Below, piece by piece: positions 12,301 to 19,599 of a stretch of DNA of 64,000 nt (within the stretch, counting starts at the first letter, position 1; the number at the start of each line of letters is the position of its first letter). Both the position numbers and the translations under genes were made by a program. The stretch is from NCBI RefSeq assembly GCF_902859625.1, contig NZ_CADIJX010000001.1, positions 806,001-870,000 on the forward strand, in the 5' to 3' direction. The notes beneath the pieces are model-generated. The model was given only the letters and a program-made list of their open reading frames with translations, did not search any database and was not told the DNA's origin. The stretch comes from Achromobacter pestifer (GTDB lineage Bacteria; Pseudomonadota; Gammaproteobacteria; Burkholderiales; Burkholderiaceae_B).

Positions 12301-14890
12301 GCCATGCCGCGTAATCCGCGAACGGCAGGGAAACGGGCGCCAAGGACCGGCCTTCCATCAAGGCATTCAATTCCTCGAACAACACCTGCATCGACACGGC
12401 GTCGGCCACGATGTGATGCGCGACCAGCACCAGGACATGTTCTTCATCATCCACGCGCAGCAGCTCGGCGCGCAGCGGCAAGGCGTGTTCCAGGTCGAAC
12501 GGCGTCTTGAATGCCAATCGCACGATCGCATCGGCTTGCGCGCGCGCGGCCGCCAGGTCGCTCTGGCGCACATCCCGCTGCCGCACCGCGCCATAGCCCG
12601 CGGCGACGTCGGCATCCACCGGCTGCTGCACCGGCGTGCCGTCGTCCAGCACTCGGAACCGCATGCGCAACGCCTCGTGCCTGGCGATCAGGGCGTCCAG
12701 CGCCTGGTGCAACCCGGGTCCGTCCAACGGCCCCGTCAACCGCAGCGCCTGACCGACGTGATAGGCATCGCTGCCAGGATCAAGCTGCCACAGGAACCAT
12801 TGGCGCAACTGCGCCGAAGACAACGGCACCATCCCGTCGTGGCGAGCGGCGCAGGCGACGGGACCGTCCATTCCCCCGGTGGCGGATACTGGCGACTGAT
12901 TGTTCGCCGTCAGTTCCCGGATGCGTGCAGCGCATCCCGCCAGTTCGGGATGGTCGAACACCAGGCGAGGCGTGGCCGCGATATTCCATCGAGCCGAAAT
13001 GGCCGCGGCGATTTGCACAGCAGCCAGCGAATTGCCACCGCACGAGAAGAAGTTCGCCCGTGCATCGGGCGTGCCACCGCCCAGGGCATCGCGCCAGATC
13101 CCGGCCAACGCCAGCGCGTCTGGATCGTCCAAACCTGTTGCAGCCGGTGCGGGCGTGGCGGCCACATCGCGGCGTTGTCCCTGCTCGAAGACCGCATAGG
13201 CATCCAGTTCGCCGGTGCGCCAGCCATCGCGGCAGGCAGACCGTTGCAGCTTTCCGCTGGACGTCTTGGGCAAGCCGCCCGGGTTGAGCAGCACGACCAC
13301 CGTGGCCGGTTCACCGCAGGCGGCGCCGACGGCCTGGCTGATGGCGTCGCGCAACGACTCTGGCGGTACCAGCTTCTGAAGCCCGCGCGACACTTCGGCG
13401 GCCACGCCGATGCCCTCGCCTTGCGGCCCTTGCACCGAGAAAGCCGCCACGCGGCCCTTTCGCACCGCTTCGACCTCGCCTTCCACCGCCCGTTCGATGT
13501 CCTGCGGATACAGGTTGTGTCCGCGCACAATGATCAAGTCCTTGCGCCGGCCGGCGATATGCAACTGGCCGGCATGGAAGAACCCCAGGTCGCCGGTTCG
13601 CAACCAGCGCCGGCCTTGCTGTTCGACGAAGGTCTCGGCCGTGGCGTCGGGCCGGTTCCAGTACCCCTTCGCCACACTGGGGCCGTGCACCCAGATCTCG
13701 CCGATGCGACCGTCACCCGCGTCGGCAAGCAATTCCGGGTCCACGATGCGCACCGCATGGCGCTCAGGCACGGTGCCGCAAGCCACCAGCTTGCCGCCCT
13801 CTTCAGCCGGTGATACCAAGCCCGCCGACAATAGCGCCGGATCAAAACCCGTGGCCGTCATGCCGCCGCCGCTGATGCTGCCGGCCACCAACAGCGTCGC
13901 TTCGGCCAGCCCATAGCAGGGGTAAACCGCGCCTGTCGCCAGCCGCGCGGGCGCGAAAGTGGTCAGAAAATCGCGCAGCGTATCGTGCCGCACGGGCTCG
14001 GCGCCCGAAAACGCCACGCGCCAACGCGACAGGTCCAGTTGCGCCAAACGCTCGGGTTTGGCGCGTTCCAGGCACAGGCGATAGGAAAAATCAGGGCCGC
14101 CGCTGTGGGTGCCCCCATAAGCCGCGACCGCTTCGGGCCAACGCATTGGCCGTTCCAGGAAATACCGCGGCGACATCAGCACGCACGGAATCCCACGGTA
14201 CAAGGGCTGCAACAGGCCGCCAATCAAGCCCATGTCGTGATAAAGCGGCAGCCACGACACCCAGACGTCACCTGGATTTGCGCCCAGGCGTTCTGCGATG
14301 GCGGCTTCGTTGGCCATCAAATTGGAATGGCTGACCATCACGCCCTTGGGCGCGGAGGTCGATCCCGACGTGTACTGCAAGAAAGCGATCTGTTCGCCGT
14401 CCGGCTCGAATTCCGCCTGGCGCGGATTGACCGCGGCCAATTCCCCGTCAATCGCCAGCATGTCGGCGCCTGCCCAAAGGTCTTCAAAAGGGGCGATGGC
14501 ATCGCGCAGGTCAGCCGTGGTCAACACGCAGCGGGCCGCGCAATCCGTCGCGATGGCCACGACCCGCGCCAACTGTTGCCGCCGCACGGATTCCGGCGGA
14601 AATACCGGCACCGGAATCAGCCCTGCGTACATGCACGCAAAAAAGCCAATGACATAGTGCTCGTTGTTGTCCATCAACAGCAGCGCACGGTCATTGACCG
14701 CATAGGCGTCGGCCAGCACGGCGGCCAACGCCCGCACGCGCGCATCCAGGGCGGCGTAGCTGAAGCGGCGTTCACCGGTGGCGTCAACGACGGTCAGCGC
14801 CGTGTAGTCCGGCCGGCTGCGCGCCAAGTCGCGAACGCGAGCCACGATGGTGGCGGGGAGCATCGTCGCGGAGATCTCAGAGGCTTGCAT
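6368..14890 (-). CDS. NRPS with fatty-acyl-AMP ligase loading module (FAAL-ACP-C-A-PCP-C-A-PCP)
   Basis: 2840 residues. Residues 1-575 are a fatty-acyl-AMP ligase (YTSGSTSAPKG, YGLAEATLLV), which activates a fatty acid as acyl-AMP and passes it to the following carrier protein (CGGNS, Ser near 619). Then come: condensation domain (HHIVADAVS near 827), adenylation domain (YTSGSTGLPKG near 1297), carrier (LGGDS near 1692), condensation domain (HHMLMDAW near 1898), adenylation domain (FTSGSTGEPKG near 2378) and carrier (LGGHS near 2775). The core codes read by eye are about DGECTGGIT (from FDGAHERW onward) and DIWELTADD; I do not assign substrates to them. The layout is that of the first synthetase for an N-acylated lipopeptide, as in taiwachelin- or cupriachelin-type siderophores. 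It starts 29 bp after the hydroxylase gene. No strong ribosome binding site is seen at its ATG. Confidence 0.96.
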   Translation of the reverse strand: MQASEISATMLPATIVARVRDLARSRPDYTALTVVDATGERRFSYAALDARVRALAAVLADAYAVNDRALLLMDNNEHYVIGFFACMYAGLIPVPVFPPESVRRQQLARVVAIATDCAARCVLTTADLRDAIAPFEDLWAGADMLAIDGELAAVNPRQAEFEPDGEQIAFLQYTSGSTSAPKGVMVSHSNLMANEAAIAERLGANPGDVWVSWLPLYHDMGLIGGLLQPLYRGIPCVLMSPRYFLERPMRWPEAVAAYGGTHSGGPDFSYRLCLERAKPERLAQLDLSRWRVAFSGAEPVRHDTLRDFLTTFAPARLATGAVYPCYGLAEATLLVAGSISGGGMTATGFDPALLSAGLVSPAEEGGKLVACGTVPERHAVRIVDPELLADAGDGRIGEIWVHGPSVAKGYWNRPDATAETFVEQQGRRWLRTGDLGFFHAGQLHIAGRRKDLIIVRGHNLYPQDIERAVEGEVEAVRKGRVAAFSVQGPQGEGIGVAAEVSRGLQKLVPPESLRDAISQAVGAACGEPATVVVLLNPGGLPKTSSGKLQRSACRDGWRTGELDAYAVFEQGQRRDVAATPAPAATGLDDPDALALAGIWRDALGGGTPDARANFFSCGGNSLAAVQIAAAISARWNIAATPRLVFDHPELAGCAARIRELTANNQSPVSATGGMDGPVACAARHDGMVPLSSAQLRQWFLWQLDPGSDAYHVGQALRLTGPLDGPGLHQALDALIARHEALRMRFRVLDDGTPVQQPVDADVAAGYGAVRQRDVRQSDLAAARAQADAIVRLAFKTPFDLEHALPLRAELLRVDDEEHVLVLVAHHIVADAVSMQVLFEELNALMEGRSLAPVSLPFADYAAWQRAQLDAGRWDGQRDDWVRLLGGDQPTLALATDRPRTPEGRYQAARYDLEIAPDLAARVQAAARAGQGSAFMQLLAAFQAVLYRYTGQSDVRVGVAAANRALPALARTVGFFVNTQVLRGQLRGRMALRELAAQARDTVLDAQARQDYPFDGVVDAIQPERGLGQSPLFQVMMNHLREESGSRLALPGVEVATLPQPDNAAQFELTLETREAQDGALGASLIYARDLFDADTMGGFGNALMKVLGQLADAPDLTLDALDILDPAARDALLAAGTGAWPPRAFTPVHRLIEDHAARTPQALALIAGDAQLSYAQLNEQANRLAHLLIANGVGADVAVGIALGRGADMIVAMLAVLKAGGVYVPLDPSYPAARLAHMMQDSRLRLVLSQRAVVDGLALPMDVPWLVLDGEAVAHAARQPAHNPARTIHPAQLAYLIYTSGSTGLPKGVAVPHGPLSMHIQAIGAMYGMTPADRELQFASINFDGAHERWLTPLAFGGVLIPRDDEPWSVERTAAEIARHGVTVACFTPSYLHQLAEALGEEAAVLPIRSYTVGGEATSRTTLALIQNTLRPPRVINGYGPTETVITPLIAKAYPDTPNEAAYMPIGKPVGDRRAYVLDADLNLLPPGAAGELYLGGEGLARGYLNRAGLTAERFVADPFLGGGARMYRSGDLARWGKHGQIEYLGRVDHQVKIRGYRIELGEVETQLLAQPGVGHAVAVATGGKPGAARRLLAYVAPVPGAVLDAETLRAGLMRVLPDYMVPARILVLPDLPLNAAGKVDRHALPEEPVLPGTQFSAPNPGLETVLAGIWAEALGVERIGRDDNFFELGGDSILTLKVVALARQAGLVLTPKQLLQQQTLAALAPGVHAADGMARADTVAASARLAPEWLAQLPVPAGDIQDAYPLSPMQHGMLLHTLRNPNSGIYVMQDRYRVDGELDEDAFEWAWQRVLENHPALRATFHWQWAHEPVQIIRRDVTLPVQRLDLRDLGHEAAVARYESLLHEELRTGLPLDQPPLLRLRVARVADREYRWALSFHHMLMDAWCLSLLLTDFFDNYDARLAGQEPVRASSRPHRDFIDWLQGRDIEAARRYWRDALTGFSAVTPLPGLRSAAAGEVSAMVDLTSTLTEAQTTQLQRVAQQCRVTPNTVIQAAWALTLARHAGQDEVLYGVTVAGRPTEMAQAQQTIGIFINTIPIRLRLPIGGTLPAAQWMRTLLDQNAEMRAHEHLSLAEVQGFSDVAPGQPLFDSLVVFENAPISGAVFERAKGMGLSSLGMRTHTNYPLTVVLLPGPRLALQLTYDTRRLDSQAVGSMLATFRANVEALMATPDAPVASLLAPSAAQRDRLLAAGRGRQADYFFDAGYVRLFEAQAARCDGIAVRCGAEAVSYPDLNRRANRIGQALIERGVRADDVVAVYCERGITFIASALGAFKAGAAYLGLDVRLPPQRVASILGQSGAKVVLVGTAEAPLLDAALALMPDPPRVLWAEEALAGPARGRGQEPGNPGRHAHPDQAAYLIFTSGSTGEPKGVVVTHRGMLNNQLSKVPALGLNAQSVIGQTAAPSFDISVWQMLAGLLCGATVEVVPDETARDPVALLRHAQARGITVLESVPTLIQGMLATESVALPALRWMLPTGEATPLSLAREWLHRYPDVPLVNAYGPAECADDVAFFTLRPDDHEPGPGLPIGTAADNTRLMVLDAELNPVLPGVVGEIYIAGVGVGRGYTRRPDLTAERFLPDLHGDVAGARMYRSGDLGRMRPDGVLEYAGRADHQVKVRGYRVELGEIEARLAALREIGEAAVQAIDEGSGTRLVGYVVPAADWLPPEGAQAWREALRAALARDLPDYMVPGLWVRLDALPRNRNGKLDRKALPAPDLNETARDYVAPNDGLETQLAQLWSDVLGVERVGRLDNFFELGGHSLMVMQVTARIQANLGRQAPINALFEHQTLAEFARHLEDSSGAADAQALDALDAFMDTLENN

Positions 14891-14919
14891 TGCGTGTACC
14901 TGTGGGAAGGTCGCCGGAA

Positions 14920-15885
14920 TCAGAAATCGGCGAAGTTGCTATGGGATTCGGCCATCGCGACCACGACCTTGCGCGGTCCTTGGAACGGTGTGCGCGCGTG
15001 CGCCACCAGCATGTTGTCGAGCATCATCACGTCGCCCGCCTGCCAGGCAAACATGACGGTCTGCTCATCCAGCACGGTGCGTACCTGATCAAACGTCGCG
15101 TCTGGTATGGCTTGCCCGTCCGCGAAGTACACGTTGCGCGGCATGTTCTCAACGCCAAGGACTTCCTCCAACGACTCGCGCACCTCGGGTTGAAGGTTCG
15201 AGACATGGAACAGGTGCGCCTGGTTGAACCACACCATGTCGCCCGTCCAGGGATGCGTCGCCACGCCTTGGCAATGCTGCCGGGTACGCAGATCGCCGTC
15301 CGGTTTCCATTCCCACTGGATGCGGGCGCGCTGGCAAAACGCCTCGACTTCGCTGCGCTCATCGGTGTTGAAGACCTTTTGCCACGGCACGTCGAATTCG
15401 CCGTAGTTGCGTTCGTAGATCAGGCCGGCGGCGAAGCGCTCGCGAATGACGGCCGGCATGTTCCGATAGATGGCGCGGCTATCGGCAATGGGCGTTTCCC
15501 CGCCAACCGGCGAGGCCGTCACGCAATGGAACCAGATCTTCATCGGCCATTCGCGCGTGTAGGCCTGCTCGTTATGCAGCGGGATATGTTGGTGCGCGGG
15601 ATATTCCGTGGAGGTATACACGCCAGACTGCACCGCGCTGCGGGGCGTGGAGGCAAACTCGTAACTCAGCAGCGGATGCCCGAAACCGGCCGCGAACGCG
15701 CGAAATTCCTCGACCGACGGCACGGCAAAGCCACGCAGCAGCACACCGCCCACGTCGCGCAGCGAGCGCGAAAGTTCATCCGCCAGCACCGGCAACGCCG
15801 CCAACAGCGCTTGCCCGGGTGTCTGGGGCGTATACAGCACCGGCAACTGGTTATTGCCGGGGGCCTTGCTCAGAAAATGATTCAT
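14920..15885 (-). CDS. SyrP/TauD-like Fe(II)/2-oxoglutarate dioxygenase, probable Asp beta-hydroxylase
   Basis: 321 residues of the TauD fold. The iron ligands are visible as H104-x-E106 (LHNEQAY) and H296 (VAHARTPFQGPR, with the 2-oxoglutarate-binding Arg just after). The HxE form in place of HxD is typical of the SyrP subgroup, which hydroxylates the beta-carbon of an amino acid, usually aspartate, tethered to an NRPS carrier. Its place between the phosphopantetheinyl transferase (ATGA overlap) and the first NRPS fits that role, and beta-hydroxyaspartate is a common iron ligand in siderophores. The exact substrate is inferred. It is a free-standing protein, whereas some related clusters carry this domain inside the NRPS. 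Confidence 0.88.
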   Translation of the reverse strand: MNHFLSKAPGNNQLPVLYTPQTPGQALLAALPVLADELSRSLRDVGGVLLRGFAVPSVEEFRAFAAGFGHPLLSYEFASTPRSAVQSGVYTSTEYPAHQHIPLHNEQAYTREWPMKIWFHCVTASPVGGETPIADSRAIYRNMPAVIRERFAAGLIYERNYGEFDVPWQKVFNTDERSEVEAFCQRARIQWEWKPDGDLRTRQHCQGVATHPWTGDMVWFNQAHLFHVSNLQPEVRESLEEVLGVENMPRNVYFADGQAIPDATFDQVRTVLDEQTVMFAWQAGDVMMLDNMLVAHARTPFQGPRKVVVAMAESHSNFADF

Positions 15886-16619
15886 GGTTGAATTCCTGGG
15901 GCGCGCTGAGCGCGCGATGGCGATGGGGCGCCGGCGCGATCCTCCGGATCACCGGCGGCGGGCAACCAGGCCAATGCGGCCACGTAACCGGCAGGCATCG
16001 CCAGTTCGCAGGCTTCACACAAAGGCCAGTCCGCACAGGACGCCTGAACCGTGATCCCCCCGACGTGCCGGCCGGGATGGACCTGCACCTGCAACAGATG
16101 CTGGGCAATGCCCACGCCCCATGCTTTCAGGGCGGCTTCCTTGCCGGTCCAGCGCCGCAGGAACGCCGCGGCCTGGGGCAAGCCTCGCCAGCCGGTACGC
16201 TCGGCAGGCAGCAAGGCATAGTCCGCCAGCGGTTCCAGATCGCCGGTGTCTTGCTCGCACTCCACGTCCACGCCCACTTCGCGACGGTCGGACATGACCA
16301 CCAGCGCATAGTGGCCGGCGTGGCTCAGGTTGAAATGGCAATGCGCGCCCAGCGGTTCCGCCAGCGCGGGTTTGCCGTGCTGGCCGGCCAACAGCGGCAC
16401 TCGCGCCGCCGGCAGGTTCAGGCGCAGGGCCAGCAGACGGCGCAATCCGGCGCGTGCGCCGACGTAGCGTGCGCGGTCGGCATCGCGGTGGAATCGGCGG
16501 GCGCGGTCTTGCTCGGCGGACGTCAGCGCCAGCCAGTCTTCGGCGCGGACGCGCCCCACCGCGAGGCGCCATACCGTGATGTCCGCCGGCGCCGGTTCAG
16601 GCCGCATCAAGGCTTGCAT
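15882..16619 (-). CDS. Sfp-type 4'-phosphopantetheinyl transferase
   Basis: About 245 residues from the chosen ATG at 16619; a second ATG lies four codons downstream at 16607. It transfers the phosphopantetheine arm of CoA to the serine of NRPS carrier domains. The family hallmarks are present: FNLSHAGHYA, the metal-binding GVDVE, and the WTGKEA(A)LKAWG motif. An open frame extends upstream to 16793, but that part lies inside the thioesterase gene and does not look like protein of this family, so the shorter start is preferred. It overlaps the end of the thioesterase gene by 23 bases and its stop overlaps the hydroxylase ATG. It should activate the four or more carrier domains of the adjacent synthetases. 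Confidence 0.93.
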   Translation of the reverse strand: MQALMRPEPAPADITVWRLAVGRVRAEDWLALTSAEQDRARRFHRDADRARYVGARAGLRRLLALRLNLPAARVPLLAGQHGKPALAEPLGAHCHFNLSHAGHYALVVMSDRREVGVDVECEQDTGDLEPLADYALLPAERTGWRGLPQAAAFLRRWTGKEAALKAWGVGIAQHLLQVQVHPGRHVGGITVQASCADWPLCEACELAMPAGYVAALAWLPAAGDPEDRAGAPSPSRAQRAPGIQP

Positions 16620-17343
16620 GGCGGATTCCTTCGCTTGCTGCCAACGGCCGGCCCAGATGCGCGGTGATCGCGGCCAGCACGGCGGGTTCGCTGTCGCGGA
16701 TGAAGAAGTGGCCGCCGTCGAAGTAATCCAGCGTGACCGGGTGACGCGCCACGTCCTGCCACGCCCGCAGCCGTTCCGGCGCGATGTCATCACGCCGGCC
16801 GCCCATCACGTGGACGGGCAGCGCCAGCGGCGCTTCATCATGGTGTTGATAGTCCAGGCACAGCGCGTAGTCTGCTTCCAGCACCGCCAGTGTCAGGGCC
16901 AGCAGTTCCTCGTCGTCGAATACGGCTTGCGGCGTTCCGCCCTGGCGGCGCAGGTCTTCCAGCAGATCGCCGCGCCCGCGCATGCGCTCCAGCCGGGAGT
17001 TGTCCCGGGCTGACGGCGAGGCGCTGCCGGAGGCGATCAGAAGCTGGGGAGCCGGCATGCCCAATGCGCGCAGGCGCCGGGTCGCCCCATAGGCCAGCAA
17101 GGCGCCCATGCTGTGGCCGTAAAGCGCATAGCGGCCAGTGACCCAAGGCTGCGCACGGGCGCAGATATCGTCCACCGCGGCCTCGAAGCCGGCGCTGAAC
17201 GGGTCGTTGATGCGGCTGCCGCGCCCGGCCAATTCCACCGGTTCCACCCGCACCCAGGCGGGCAGCAAACGACGCCAGCGCAAGTACATGGTGGCGCTGG
17301 CCCCGGCGCAAGGCAGGCACAGCAGCGTGATGGGCGCGGCCAT
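16597..17343 (-). CDS. Type II thioesterase (alpha/beta hydrolase) of the NRPS operon
   Basis: 248 residues. The catalytic triad is recognisable: Ser78 in GHSMGAL, an Asp in GGRRDDIAP and the His of FDGGHFFI. LCLPCAGASA at the N-terminus is the usual oxyanion-side motif. Type II thioesterases release wrong or stalled groups from carrier domains and keep the assembly line running. Two starts are possible: GTG at 17349, overlapping the MbtH stop, or ATG at 17343, two bases after it; ATG is chosen. It sits in the middle of the tightly packed biosynthetic operon, so it is most likely dedicated to it. Confidence 0.93.
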   Translation of the reverse strand: MAAPITLLCLPCAGASATMYLRWRRLLPAWVRVEPVELAGRGSRINDPFSAGFEAAVDDICARAQPWVTGRYALYGHSMGALLAYGATRRLRALGMPAPQLLIASGSASPSARDNSRLERMRGRGDLLEDLRRQGGTPQAVFDDEELLALTLAVLEADYALCLDYQHHDEAPLALPVHVMGGRRDDIAPERLRAWQDVARHPVTLDYFDGGHFFIRDSEPAVLAAITAHLGRPLAASEGIRHASLDAA

Positions 17344-17345
17344 GG

Positions 17346-17570
17346 TCACGCCTGGCCGATCGACTGGGCTTCCATATGGCGGCGCAACGAACTGGGACGC
17401 ATGTCGGTCCAGACCGATTCGACATAGGCCAGGCAGGCCGCCTTGTCGCCCAGGGTGCCGGTATCGCGCCAGCCCGCGGGAATGGCCTTGTAGTCGGGCC
17501 AGATCGAATACTGTTCTTCTTCGTTGACCAGGACGCGGAACGTAGCGCCTTCGCGATCAAAACAACTCAT
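17346..17570 (-). CDS. MbtH-like protein
   Basis: 74 residues, the standard size. It begins [11 protein letters not shown] and carries the signatures [10 protein letters not shown] and [10 protein letters not shown]. MbtH-like proteins bind NRPS adenylation domains and are often needed for their solubility and activity. The frame stays open upstream to 17654, but only the part from 17570 resembles the family, and GAGGAC lies just before this ATG as a ribosome binding site. It is the first gene of the biosynthetic operon and is preceded by a 179-bp interval that holds the proposed promoter. A small MbtH gene at the head of a siderophore operon is common. Confidence 0.95.
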   Translation of the reverse strand: MSCFDREGATFRVLVNEEEQYSIWPDYKAIPAGWRDTGTLGDKAACLAYVESVWTDMRPSSLRRHMEAQSIGQA

Positions 17571-17656
17571 GTCAGGGTCCTCGCAGAGCACACGGCGCTT
17601 GCGGCGCCAGGGGACAGACCATTCCGGCTTTACGGAAAATCTGCATCTATCCACCT

Positions 17657-17681
17657 GACGAACCAGCCCAGACTTTGTTTA
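17657..17681 (-). promoter_or_regulatory. Candidate iron-starvation (OrbS/PvdS-class) sigma promoter for the NRPS operon
   Basis: On the minus strand TAAA (17681-17678) is followed after exactly 17 bases by CGTC (17660-17657). TAAA-N17-CGTC is the published pattern for promoters of the ornibactin sigma factor OrbS, closely similar to PvdS promoters. It sits about 87 bases upstream of the MbtH ATG, in the only sizeable gap before the operon. The match is seen directly; the function is inferred. No OrbS/PvdS-type sigma gene was recognised in the window, since both sigma genes here look FecI-type, so the partner would lie elsewhere. Confidence 0.55.
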
Positions 17682-17749
17682 GGCGTTCATGGCCAGCCTG
17701 CCTGCCTTGCTACCCCTGCCGCCGGCTCGCGGCCAGCGCGGTCAGGCCC

Positions 17750-18505
17750 TCAATGCAGGATCTGCTCCAGGAAAGCGCGGGTGCGCTCGTGCCTGGGATG
17801 CTCGAAGAACCGCTCGGGTTCGGCCATTTCAATAATCCGTCCCCCATCCATGAAAACCACCCGATCCGCAACCTTGCGCGCGAACCCCATTTCATGGGTC
17901 ACGCACAACATGGTCATGCCGTCATCCGCCAGGGACGTCATGGTGTCCAACACTTCCTTCACCATTTCCGGATCCAGCGCCGATGTCGGCTCGTCAAACA
18001 GCATGATGCGCGGCTGCATGCACAGCGACCGGGCGATGGCCACGCGCTGCTGCTGGCCCCCCGACAACTGGCCGGGATACTTGTTGGCCTGGTCAGGAAT
18101 GCGGACGCGCTCCAGATAGCGCATGGCCAGTTCAATGGCCTGGGCACGCGGCATGCGCCGGACCTGCACCGGCGCCAGGATGCAGTTCTCCAGCACAGTC
18201 AGGTGCGGGAACAGGTTGAAATGCTGGAACACCATGCCGGCATCCGTGCGCACCCCGTCCACCGCACGCAAGTCGTCGGTGAGTTCCACGCCATTGACGA
18301 CGATCGTGCCCTGCTGATGCCGTTCCAGCCGATTGATGCAGCGGATCATCGTGGACTTGCCCGAGCCGGAGGGGCCGCAGATGACCAGCCGCTCCCCTGC
18401 CCTGACCTGTAGATCGATATCTTGAAGAACGTGAAAGTCTCCATACCATTTGTTCATGCCCGTGATCGAGATGGCGGGCGGGATCGCGCCGGATGGCGTG
18501 CTCAT
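17750..18505 (-). CDS. aapP: Amino-acid ABC transporter ATP-binding protein (GlnQ/AapP-like)
   Basis: 251 residues with a complete nucleotide-binding domain: Walker [10 protein letters not shown], the Q-loop region [14 protein letters not shown], signature LSGGQQQR, Walker B IMLFDEP, and switch His in VTHEMG. Sequence style ([15 protein letters not shown]) and length match the polar amino-acid importer family. Its ATG overlaps the stop of the second permease gene. It is the last gene of the importer operon; 179 bases separate it from the MbtH gene on the same strand, so read-through into the siderophore operon is possible but not shown. Confidence 0.93.
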   Translation of the reverse strand: MSTPSGAIPPAISITGMNKWYGDFHVLQDIDLQVRAGERLVICGPSGSGKSTMIRCINRLERHQQGTIVVNGVELTDDLRAVDGVRTDAGMVFQHFNLFPHLTVLENCILAPVQVRRMPRAQAIELAMRYLERVRIPDQANKYPGQLSGGQQQRVAIARSLCMQPRIMLFDEPTSALDPEMVKEVLDTMTSLADDGMTMLCVTHEMGFARKVADRVVFMDGGRIIEMAEPERFFEHPRHERTRAFLEQILH

Positions 18506-19599
18506 CGAAGGTCCCCTTTTTTATAGCGTTGCTCCAGCCACATGGAATACCGCGACAGGCTAAAACAGATGCAGAAATAGATTGATGCGATGAAAAGATA
18601 GGTTTCGACGTAGGGCGTGGGCCAGGCGGGATCCGTCAACGCGGCACGCCCCGAGCTCAACAGGTCAAACAAGCCCACGATCAGGACCAGGCTGGTGTTC
18701 TTGATCATGACGATCGCGGTATTCGTCAATGGCGCGATGACCTTGCGCAACGCCTGCGGAAGCACCACCAGGCGCGTCATCTGCCACCATGACAGCCCCA
18801 GCGCGCGGGACGCCTCCGCCTGCCCAGCCGGAATGGCTTGCAGGCCGCCCCGGATCACCTCTGCCAGATAGGCCGCCGAAAAGATCGTCAACGCGATGCC
18901 GGCACGCAGCAGGCTGTCGATGGTCATGCCGGCTGGCAGCATGATGGGCAGCACGATGGACGCCATGAACAACAGGCTGACCAGCGGCAGGCCCCGGATC
19001 AGTTCGATGACTCCCACGCAGATGATGCGCGCCATGGGCAGGCTGCCCCGGCGGCCCAAGGCCAGCAACACCCCTAGCGGCAAACCCGCACCCAGCGAAC
19101 ACACCGCCAGCAGTAGCGTCACCGGCAAGCCGCCCCATGACGACGTGGGCACCCGCGCCAGACCCAGCGCGCCACCCTGCATCAGCAAGAGGCACCCTGC
19201 CATGCCCGCGACCCACGCCACCGCGGTGCGGACTCGCCAATGGCGCGGGCTGAGTGAATACACCGTCATGGCTAGGATGAACAGGCATACGGCGGTGGGA
19301 CGCCACTGTTCGCCCGGCGGATAGATGCCAAACAGGATCTGACGCATCTTCTCGGCCAGAAAGGCCCAGCAGGCGCCATCGGTCTTGCGGCAAACGTCAC
19401 CGGCGGCGCCGGACCACACCGCGTCTATCACCGCCCAATTGATGAGATGCCCCGCGGCGGTCAACGCCAGCCCCAGCGCGGCCACGGTAGCTACCGCGCT
19501 GAACAGGTTGCCGAACAAGCGGTGCCATACGGTGTCGCGGCGGTCGCGCGGCGGGCGCAACATCGGCTGCGGCGCGGGAGAAGGAATGGACAGGCTCAT
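18502..19599 (-). CDS. aapM: Amino-acid ABC transporter permease (AapM-like)
   Basis: 365 residues, longer than the usual 220-residue polar amino-acid permease and typical for AapM-type subunits with extra N-terminal membrane segments. Hydrophobic segments are spread along the protein, and the conserved coupling loop [24 protein letters not shown] (split here as [10 protein letters not shown] and [12 protein letters not shown]) is present near residue 255. It would form the membrane channel with the adjacent AapQ-like permease. Both ends overlap neighbouring genes by four bases, which indicates coupled translation. Substrate range in this family is broad L-amino acids. Confidence 0.92.
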   Translation of the reverse strand: MSLSIPSPAPQPMLRPPRDRRDTVWHRLFGNLFSAVATVAALGLALTAAGHLINWAVIDAVWSGAAGDVCRKTDGACWAFLAEKMRQILFGIYPPGEQWRPTAVCLFILAMTVYSLSPRHWRVRTAVAWVAGMAGCLLLMQGGALGLARVPTSSWGGLPVTLLLAVCSLGAGLPLGVLLALGRRGSLPMARIICVGVIELIRGLPLVSLLFMASIVLPIMLPAGMTIDSLLRAGIALTIFSAAYLAEVIRGGLQAIPAGQAEASRALGLSWWQMTRLVVLPQALRKVIAPLTNTAIVMIKNTSLVLIVGLFDLLSSGRAALTDPAWPTPYVETYLFIASIYFCICFSLSRYSMWLEQRYKKGDLR

